Positions 6,816-11,809 of a stretch of DNA of 11,809 bases are shown here, piece by piece. A program made the position numbers and the translations under genes. Positions within the stretch are counted from its first letter, which is position 1, and every line of letters starts with the position of its first letter. This DNA comes from Sediminibacterium ginsengisoli. Its GTDB lineage: Bacteria; Bacteroidota; Bacteroidia; Chitinophagales; Chitinophagaceae. The stretch spans positions 1 to 11,809 of the forward strand of contig CALPSK010000007.1 in the NCBI GenBank assembly GCA_943326215.1, given 5' to 3'. The notes beneath the pieces are model-generated. The model was given only the letters and a program-made list of their open reading frames with translations, searched no databases and was not told the origin of the DNA.

Positions 6816-6827
6816 AAGTCCTATTTT
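6803..6827. terminator. Possible short terminator hairpin between pyrF and the transporter gene
   Basis: AGGACT (6803-6808) pairs with AGTCCT (6817-6822) around an eight-base loop, followed by four T residues. The hairpin overlaps the 3' ends of both converging genes: the pyrF stop codon is in the loop and the transporter's stop codon is in the right arm. The stem is only six pairs, so the call is weak. Confidence 0.3.
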
Positions 6828-7999
6828 AATAACTGTACATTTTCTCCTTCCGTCTTTGCAATAAATACAGTCGCTGCACTATTGCCAATGATATTGGTTA
6901 AAGCTCTTGCTTCACTCATAAATTTATCTATACCTAATAAAAACGCAAGTCCTTCAATAGGAATTTTTTGCAAAGTGGCCAGGGTAGAAGCAAGCACAAT
7001 AAATCCACTTCCTGTTACACCCGCAGCTCCTTTAGAAGTGAGCATTAATATTAAAATCATAGTGACGAGTTCTGCAGTACTTAATTGTACATTATACAAT
7101 TGTGCAATAAAAATAACGGCCATGGATAAATAAATGGAAGTGCCATCTAAATTAAATGAATAACCAGTGGGTACTACTAAACCCACCACGGATTTTGAAC
7201 AACCCATCTTTTCTAATTTATTCATAAGCGAAGGCATCGCTGGTTCTGAAGAAGAAGTTGCAAACACAATTAATAATTCTTCTTTAATATTTTTTATGAG
7301 TTGCCAAATAGATAAATTATAATATTTCAATAAAAGGCCAAGTATCACAAAAATAAATAGAGCCATGGTTAAATACATGGTGCCCATTAATTTACCCAGT
7401 GGAATTAAACTTGCTAAACCATACTTGCCTACCGCGAAGGCCATACCCCCAAATGCAGCAATGGGTGCTAAATACATTACATACTTTAAACCTATAAAAA
7501 CATAATGGGTTATCCTGCCTAAAAAATGTATGTATTTTTCTTTTTTGTTTAAGAAATTCAAGATTAATCCAACTATAATAGCTAACACTAATATTTGCAA
7601 ATTGGCATTGTCTTTTATTATACTCCAAATATGAAAATCAGGGGACGCTGTATATTTAGAGGGGTCTTGCATTTGAATACCTTCTTTATTAATGGAACCT
7701 GGTTTTAACCAAAGGGCCACAAGTACGCCAATAGCTAGCGATAGTGTGCTTACTACTTCGAAATAGATCAAGGATTTTAAGCCAATGCGTCCCACTTTTT
7801 TTAAATCCCCCATACTGGAAATACCAAGGGTGACTGTTAAAAAAATGATGGGGAAGGTGAATATTTTAATAATGCTAATAAAGTATTTAGAAAGGGGCTC
7901 CAATTGAAGGGCATAGCTGGGCATATAAATACCTACTAATACGCCTGTAATGATGGCCACTAAAACATAAAAACTTAGATGGGTAATAATTCTTCGCAT
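6821..7999 (-). CDS. dctA: Dicarboxylate:cation symporter (DAACS family, DctA-like)
   Basis: A 392-residue inner-membrane transporter. I start it at the ATG at 7999 (MRRIITHLSF): the frame is open to 8071, but those 24 extra polar residues overlap the gcdH promoter and are not seen in the family. It has the hydrophobic pattern of a DAACS protein (eight helices, two re-entrant hairpins). Family motifs are in order: the first hairpin TSSSEPAMP (248-256), GYSFNLDGTSIY (279-290), the second hairpin TSKGAAGVTGSG (321-332) and helix 8 DKFMSEARALTN (358-369). R365 corresponds to the carboxylate-binding R397 of the archaeal homologue GltPh. S362 stands where GltPh has D394, which holds the substrate amino group. 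This points to C4-dicarboxylates (succinate, fumarate, malate) rather than glutamate or aspartate, as in DctA. The cation is not predictable with certainty. It is somewhat shorter than E. coli DctA (428). Confidence 0.85.
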   Translation of the reverse strand: MRRIITHLSFYVLVAIITGVLVGIYMPSYALQLEPLSKYFISIIKIFTFPIIFLTVTLGISSMGDLKKVGRIGLKSLIYFEVVSTLSLAIGVLVALWLKPGSINKEGIQMQDPSKYTASPDFHIWSIIKDNANLQILVLAIIVGLILNFLNKKEKYIHFLGRITHYVFIGLKYVMYLAPIAAFGGMAFAVGKYGLASLIPLGKLMGTMYLTMALFIFVILGLLLKYYNLSIWQLIKNIKEELLIVFATSSSEPAMPSLMNKLEKMGCSKSVVGLVVPTGYSFNLDGTSIYLSMAVIFIAQLYNVQLSTAELVTMILILMLTSKGAAGVTGSGFIVLASTLATLQKIPIEGLAFLLGIDKFMSEARALTNIIGNSAATVFIAKTEGENVQLLK

Positions 8000-8044
8000 A
8001 TTAATATTGTTATTGTAAATATACTTTTTTACTCCCGTTTGAGT

Positions 8045-8052
8045 TATCTTTG
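8045..8052 (+). promoter_or_regulatory. -7 promoter element for the gcdH operon
   Basis: TATCTTTG is a full TAnnTTTG match. The start of transcription would be near 8056, with a leader of about 29 bases before the ATG at 8085. The alternative in-frame ATG at 8052 lies inside the element and would not be transcribed, so 8085 is preferred. No TTG is seen at the -33 distance. Confidence 0.5.
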
Positions 8053-8084
8053 TGGGTGATTGTTTTAACAATAAACTATTTTTT

Positions 8085-9269
8085 ATGGCAGTAAGAACCG
8101 ATTTGTTTGAGTCTCCCGATTATTTTCAATTAGATGAATTATTAAGTGAGGAGCATTTGATGGTCAGAAAGGCTGTGAGAGATTATGTTAAAAAAGAAAT
8201 TTCACCCATAATAGAAGACTATGCACAACGTTCAGAATTCCCTACTCAAATTATTAAACAATTAGGGGATATGGGTTGTTTTGGCCCAACGGTACCTGTT
8301 GAATACGGAGGGGGTGGTTTGGACTATATTAGTTATGGTATTATGATGCAGGAATTAGAAAGAGGCGATAGTGGTGTGAGAAGTACAGCAAGTGTGCAAG
8401 GTTCGCTGGTTATGTTTCCTATTCATGCTTATGGCAGTGAGGCACAAAAGAAAAAATATTTACCTAAACTAGCTTCTGGTGAATGGCTAGGTTGTTTTGG
8501 ATTAACAGAACCAGATCATGGATCTAACCCATCAGGTATGTTAACCAATATCAAAGACGCGGGTGACCACTATATATTGAATGGTGCAAAAATGTGGATT
8601 AGTAATTCCCCCTTTGCACAAGTAGCTGTGGTATGGGCTAAGAATGAAGCAGGAGATATAGTAGGTGTCATTGTTGAAAGAGGAATGGAAGGATTTTCAA
8701 CACCCACCACACATAATAAATGGAGTTTACGCGCGAGCGCCACAGGAGAATTGGTTTTTGATAATGTGAAAGTGCCTAAGGAAAATATTTTACCCAATGT
8801 AAAAGGATTAAAAGGACCATTGAGTTGTTTGAATAAGGCAAGATTTGGTATTGCATGGGGTACAATCGGTGCTGCAATGGATTGTTATGATACTGCTTTA
8901 AGATATAGCAAGGAGCGCGTTCAATTTGGTAGACCCATTGGCGGATTTCAATTACAACAAAAGAAATTGGCAGAAATGATAACCGAAATCACCAAAGCAC
9001 AATTGCTTGTATGGCGTTTGGGCGTTTTGATGAATGAAGGTCGTGCCACTGCTGCTCAAATTAGTATGGCTAAAAGAAATAGTTGTGAAATGGCCGCTAA
9101 TATTACAAGAGATGCTAGACAAATGTTAGGAGGAATGGGTATCACAGGAGAGTATTCTGTGATGCGTCATATGATGAACTTAGAGAGTGTAATCACTTAT
9201 GAAGGTACACATGATATTCATTTGTTAATTACAGGAATGGATATAACAGGATTCAACGCATTTACATAG
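8085..9269 (+). CDS. gcdH: Glutaryl-CoA dehydrogenase (acyl-CoA dehydrogenase family)
   Basis: A 394-residue FAD enzyme that oxidises and decarboxylates glutaryl-CoA to crotonyl-CoA in lysine/tryptophan-type catabolism. The acyl-CoA dehydrogenase order is complete: an N-terminal helical domain (18-135), a beta domain with CFGLTEPDHGSNPS (137-150) and WISNSPFA (171-178), and a C-terminal helical domain with RVQFGRPIGGFQLQQ (278-292) and LGGMGITGEY (348-357). The catalytic base is E373 in TYEGTHDIH, and the ending ITGFNAF matches glutaryl-CoA dehydrogenases. DSGVRSTASVQGSLVM keeps R99-S100, the pair that binds the glutaryl carboxylate in the human enzyme, which separates it from short-chain dehydrogenases. 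The start at 8085 is chosen from the promoter position and from homology. It heads a probable operon with aroK, 27 bp downstream. No other lysine-degradation gene or electron-transfer flavoprotein gene is in view. Confidence 0.9.
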   Translation: MAVRTDLFESPDYFQLDELLSEEHLMVRKAVRDYVKKEISPIIEDYAQRSEFPTQIIKQLGDMGCFGPTVPVEYGGGGLDYISYGIMMQELERGDSGVRSTASVQGSLVMFPIHAYGSEAQKKKYLPKLASGEWLGCFGLTEPDHGSNPSGMLTNIKDAGDHYILNGAKMWISNSPFAQVAVVWAKNEAGDIVGVIVERGMEGFSTPTTHNKWSLRASATGELVFDNVKVPKENILPNVKGLKGPLSCLNKARFGIAWGTIGAAMDCYDTALRYSKERVQFGRPIGGFQLQQKKLAEMITEITKAQLLVWRLGVLMNEGRATAAQISMAKRNSCEMAANITRDARQMLGGMGITGEYSVMRHMMNLESVITYEGTHDIHLLITGMDITGFNAFT

Positions 9270-9296
9270 AATTGTTCAATAAAGAAAAACTGGGAA

Positions 9297-9815
9297 ATGG
9301 CTGCCGATAAAATATTTTTAATTGGGATGATGGGCTCGGGTAAATCTTATTGGATACAAAAAATGGCTAAGTGGAATAAATGCGTGGGCTATGATTTAGA
9401 TGCCTTGATTGAAATGAATGAAGAGAAAACAATTGCTGAAATTTTTAATGAAGACGGGGAAGATTATTTTAGAAAAGTAGAGGCGAAAATTTTAAGATGG
9501 TTTAAAGAGAAGAAAAAATTTATTATTGCTACAGGGGGCGGTACGCCTTGCTTTCAAGAAAATATGCATTGGATGAAAAAAGAAGGCATTGTGATTTGGT
9601 TAGATGAATCGGTAGAGGTATTAGTAAAAAGGTTATCTCCAGAGAAAAATAAACGACCCTTAATTGCCAACTTAAGTAATGCTGAAATTGCAGCATATAT
9701 TGAAGATAAATTAGTAGAAAGGCATTCGTTTTATGGTCAAGCAAATTACCGATTAACCAGTGATCAAATCAATGAAGCTGGATTAAAAAAACTAATGGCA
9801 AAACATGCATCGTAA
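9297..9815 (+). CDS. aroK: Shikimate kinase
   Basis: Phosphorylates shikimate to shikimate 3-phosphate with ATP, step five of the chorismate pathway, in the cytosol. The 172-residue length is typical. The Walker A loop is GMMGSGKS (10-17), followed by Tyr-Trp where most family members have Thr. The shikimate-binding residues are D35 in DLDALIE (33-39), R59 in DYFRKVE, the GGG at 80-82 (ATGGGTPC) and R142 in ERHSFYG. The lid carries R120 in KRPLI and the adenine loop follows YRLTSD near the end. All core catalytic residues are therefore present. The start at 9297 lies 27 bp after gcdH; the stop overlaps the DUF423 gene by 11 bp. Neighbouring genes are not part of the aromatic pathway, so operon membership probably reflects shared expression only. 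Confidence 0.92.
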   Translation: MAADKIFLIGMMGSGKSYWIQKMAKWNKCVGYDLDALIEMNEEKTIAEIFNEDGEDYFRKVEAKILRWFKEKKKFIIATGGGTPCFQENMHWMKKEGIVIWLDESVEVLVKRLSPEKNKRPLIANLSNAEIAAYIEDKLVERHSFYGQANYRLTSDQINEAGLKKLMAKHAS

Positions 9816-10218
9816 AATTTTAATACTTGGTTTATTTTTTTCTTTATTAGCAGTAGTATTGGGTGCCTTTGGAGCACATGCCTTAAAAGCATTGGTCAGT
9901 CAAGATAAATTACAAATTTTTGAAACAGGGGTGAGGTATCAGTTCATGCATGCTTTTGCACTTATTGCTTTATCGCTTTATGGATCTCAAAATGAGAATA
10001 AGAGGGGAGAGCAAAAAGCAATAGGCTGGGCAGCTCATTTTTTTCTTATAGGCATTTTCTTATTTAGCGGTTCTTTGTATTTATTAACGCTGCTTTCAAC
10101 ATCAAGCTATCCAATGGCCCGTTTCCTAGGTCCGATTACTCCCTTGGGTGGTCTATGTTTTATTTTGGGTTGGTCTATTTGGCTAAGGGTAGTTTTCCTT
10201 CATAAAGTGGATAAGTAG
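9805..10218 (+). CDS. DUF423 family inner-membrane protein
   Basis: A 137-residue integral membrane protein of the DUF423 (YgdD-like) family, whose function is unknown. Four hydrophobic segments lie at about 5-24, 47-60, 74-97 and 109-131. Conserved blocks are clear: GAFGAHAL (20-27) in the first helix, FETGVRYQFMHAFALIAL (39-56), GIFLFSGSLYLL (82-93) and GPITPLGGLCFILGW (109-123). The length agrees with the family. It begins inside the end of aroK (11-bp overlap, different frame), so translation is probably coupled to aroK. No terminator is seen in the 75 bp before ftsK, so read-through into ftsK is possible in addition to its own promoter. Confidence 0.92.
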   Translation: MHRKILILGLFFSLLAVVLGAFGAHALKALVSQDKLQIFETGVRYQFMHAFALIALSLYGSQNENKRGEQKAIGWAAHFFLIGIFLFSGSLYLLTLLSTSSYPMARFLGPITPLGGLCFILGWSIWLRVVFLHKVDK

Positions 10219-10259
10219 GCCCCCTCGTTTTCAATTTTACACATTTGTTCAAATTCCTT

Positions 10260-10288
10260 TTTGGTCCTATGCAGATAACTTATATTTG
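10260..10288 (+). promoter_or_regulatory. Promoter of ftsK
   Basis: TTTG at 10260-10263 and TATATTTG at 10281-10288 are 17 bases apart, matching the Bacteroidota promoter at the short end of the usual spacing. Transcription would begin near 10292, two bases before the ATG, giving a nearly leaderless message. Confidence 0.6.
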
Positions 10289-10293
10289 TTACC

Positions 10294-11809
10294 ATGGCAA
10301 ATACCCTAAAAAGTAAGAAACAACCCAAGATTAGTGAGGAGAATTTAAATCCTGATAAAGAATCAGATGTTTCGGTGACGGAAGTGGTGAAAGATGAAAG
10401 AACCTCCAAGATTATGGGGTCGGTGAGCTTACTCATTACCTTATTTCTTTTTGTGGCATTTACTTCTTATTTATTTACTTGGCAGGACGACCAAGACATG
10501 GTCCAATTATGGCGCACCCATTTATTTTCCATCAACGATTTAAAAGTAAATAATTTAATGGGCTATATAGGTGCTTTTGTCGCCTATCAAATGATGTTCA
10601 ATGGTTTTGGTTTAGCTGCTTATTTATTTTGTTCTTTCTTTTTTGTTTTAGGAGTGAATTTATTTTTTACCAAACCTATTTTTAGTTTATGGCGCAATAT
10701 TAGATATGTAATCTTGGGCTTACTTGTTATAAGTACTTGTTTAGCCTTTGTCACTGCAAGTGCTCATTTTTCTTGGGGAGGCGCACTAGGAGAGTACAGT
10801 AGTAGTTGGTTAGTGAAGTGGGTGGGTAGTTTTGGTACCGGCGCTTTATTATTAGTGGCGGGCTTTAGTTATTTTATTTGGAGGTTCAATCCCAGTTTTA
10901 ATGTACCTAATTTTAACTTTCTAATGCCGAAGAAAAAAGAACCTGCATTTGAAGGAGATGATATTGTAGATACCGATGAAACAGCTGTAAAACAAGAATG
11001 GGATTTAAATGCCCCAGAACAGCCTAATCTTGGTGGGAATAAATTAAACACGAACAGTGAATCTTTTGATGAGTTAAGTTTAGAAAGCGAAAAAGTATTG
11101 GAGCCGCAGGTTTTAGCAGCAGCATTAACGCCAACTCTTATTGATACAGAAGAGCCTGCCATAGTGCATGAAGTAATAGAAGAACCTGCAGTAGTTGAAA
11201 AAATAAATATTGAAGATTTCAACGGAGAATTATTAGAAGACCTTGATTTAGAAATTAAACCTGTTGCCAAGGAAGTGATTGTTCCTGTTGGGGCTATAGG
11301 TACAGCCTATGACGCCACATTAGATTTAAAAAATTACAAGTATCCATCAATTAATTTATTAGAGACACATGGCTCTGAAAAAATTGTACAAGACCCAGAA
11401 GAATTAGAGACGCATAAAAATCAAATTATTGCGACACTAAAAAATTATGATATTGCCATTCAAAGAATAGCTGCCACAGTAGGACCTACGGTAACCTTGT
11501 ATGAAATTGTGCCTGCGCCTGGTGTGCGTATTAGTAGAATTAAAAACTTGGAAGATGATATTGCTTTAAGTTTGGCTGCATTGGGCATTCGTATTATTGC
11601 ACCTATTCCTGGTAAAGGAACTATTGGTATTGAAGTGCCGAATATTAGAAAGTCGGTGGTAAGTATGAAAACTTTACTTGCCAGTGAGAAATTTCAAAAT
11701 AGTAAGTTCTCTTTACCTATTGCAATTGGTAAAAAAATTGACAATGAAAATTTCATTGTGGACTTAGCCAGCATGCCTCACTTATTAATGGCAGGTGCTA
11801 CAGGTCAAG
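10294..11809 (+). CDS. ftsK: FtsK/SpoIIIE DNA translocase, N-terminal part (cut by window end)
   Basis: An open frame from the ATG at 10294 runs off the window end with 505 residues visible, and no stop occurs. FtsK is a hexameric, septum-anchored DNA pump that moves the chromosome termini apart during division. A Lys/Glu-rich cytoplasmic tail (1-40) is followed by four membrane segments at about 43-63, 91-125, 135-157 and 178-197. A short acidic linker (215-330, rich in Glu, Asp and Pro) replaces the very long linker of E. coli. The motor's alpha domain runs from about 340 to 470, with GPTVTLYEIVPAPGVRISRI (397-416), LALGIRIIAPIPGKGTIGIE-type sequence and EVPN. The beta domain opens with HLLMAGATGQ (496-505), where the window cuts the Walker A motif. 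Walker B and the gamma DNA-reading domain lie outside. The start is supported by the promoter and by the polar tail. Confidence 0.95.
   Translation, partial: MANTLKSKKQPKISEENLNPDKESDVSVTEVVKDERTSKIMGSVSLLITLFLFVAFTSYLFTWQDDQDMVQLWRTHLFSINDLKVNNLMGYIGAFVAYQMMFNGFGLAAYLFCSFFFVLGVNLFFTKPIFSLWRNIRYVILGLLVISTCLAFVTASAHFSWGGALGEYSSSWLVKWVGSFGTGALLLVAGFSYFIWRFNPSFNVPNFNFLMPKKKEPAFEGDDIVDTDETAVKQEWDLNAPEQPNLGGNKLNTNSESFDELSLESEKVLEPQVLAAALTPTLIDTEEPAIVHEVIEEPAVVEKINIEDFNGELLEDLDLEIKPVAKEVIVPVGAIGTAYDATLDLKNYKYPSINLLETHGSEKIVQDPEELETHKNQIIATLKNYDIAIQRIAATVGPTVTLYEIVPAPGVRISRIKNLEDDIALSLAALGIRIIAPIPGKGTIGIEVPNIRKSVVSMKTLLASEKFQNSKFSLPIAIGKKIDNENFIVDLASMPHLLMAGATGQ

Noticed and set aside
6882..7133. 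83-codon plus-strand frame antisense to the transporter gene
   Set aside because: It is antisense to conserved helix 7-8 coding sequence; its apparent composition follows from that gene's codon bias.
7392..7628. 78-codon minus-strand frame inside the transporter gene
   Set aside because: It is an alternative frame of a strong, motif-complete CDS; its Cys- and His-rich product looks random.
8000..8071. Longer N-terminus for the dicarboxylate symporter (start at 8071)
   Set aside because: The added 24 residues are polar and Asn-rich, are not seen in the family, and overlap the divergent gcdH promoter.
10200..10436. 78-codon minus-strand open frame across the DUF423-ftsK junction
   Set aside because: It overlaps the ftsK start and promoter on the other strand, has no promoter of its own and has no recognisable domain.
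10869..11270. 133-codon minus-strand open frame
   Set aside because: It lies wholly inside ftsK, and its Ser/Thr/Lys-rich product is what the reverse complement of the acidic linker would give.

Overview
The window comes from a low-GC (by eye roughly 37-38 %) member of the Bacteroidota, most plausibly a Chitinophagaceae-like bacterium. This rests on four things: upstream motifs of the Bacteroidota sigma type (TAnnTTTG, once with a well-spaced TTG); the absence of Shine-Dalgarno sequences at almost every start; families common in that phylum (DUF2147, a DUF1080 protein with an added N-terminal domain, a secreted M24B aminopeptidase); and an FtsK whose P-loop reads GATGQ. The genus is inference and cannot be fixed from the sequence. 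Everything looks chromosomal: there is no transposase, integrase, tRNA, rRNA, CRISPR array or attachment site, and no intergenic gap exceeds 170 bases.

Layout. Positions 49-2024 (minus) carry an exported DUF2147 protein and a secreted Xaa-Pro aminopeptidase. Positions 2186-3127 (plus) carry an exported DUF1080 (3-keto-disaccharide hydrolase family) protein, separated by a bidirectional terminator from a nitroreductase on the minus strand (3208-3930). Divergent from the nitroreductase is a membrane-anchored serine hydrolase of the class C beta-lactamase family (4011-5159); the gap between them holds a 16-bp dyad. A strong bidirectional hairpin ends this gene and also a 50-residue single-pass membrane miniprotein (5303-5455, minus). 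Then come a small putative lipoprotein (5519-5935, minus) and the divergent pyrF (6012-6815). A DctA-like dicarboxylate symporter (6821-7999, minus) converges on pyrF with a 5-bp gap.

The rest reads plus: gcdH (glutaryl-CoA dehydrogenase), aroK (shikimate kinase) and a DUF423 membrane protein are tightly packed (27-bp gap, then an 11-bp overlap) and probably co-transcribed. ftsK follows behind its own promoter and is cut by the window edge inside its Walker A motif.

Functionally this is mostly housekeeping and nutrient-handling content: pyrimidine synthesis (pyrF), aromatic amino acid synthesis (aroK), acyl-CoA catabolism (gcdH), C4-dicarboxylate uptake, periplasmic peptide and glycoside processing, and chromosome segregation. 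The genes do not form one pathway. I see no convincing evidence of a new multi-gene system. The points most worth checking are the miniprotein, the dyad between the nitroreductase and serine hydrolase genes, the substrate-site residue of the transporter, and two transcripts predicted to have almost no leader.
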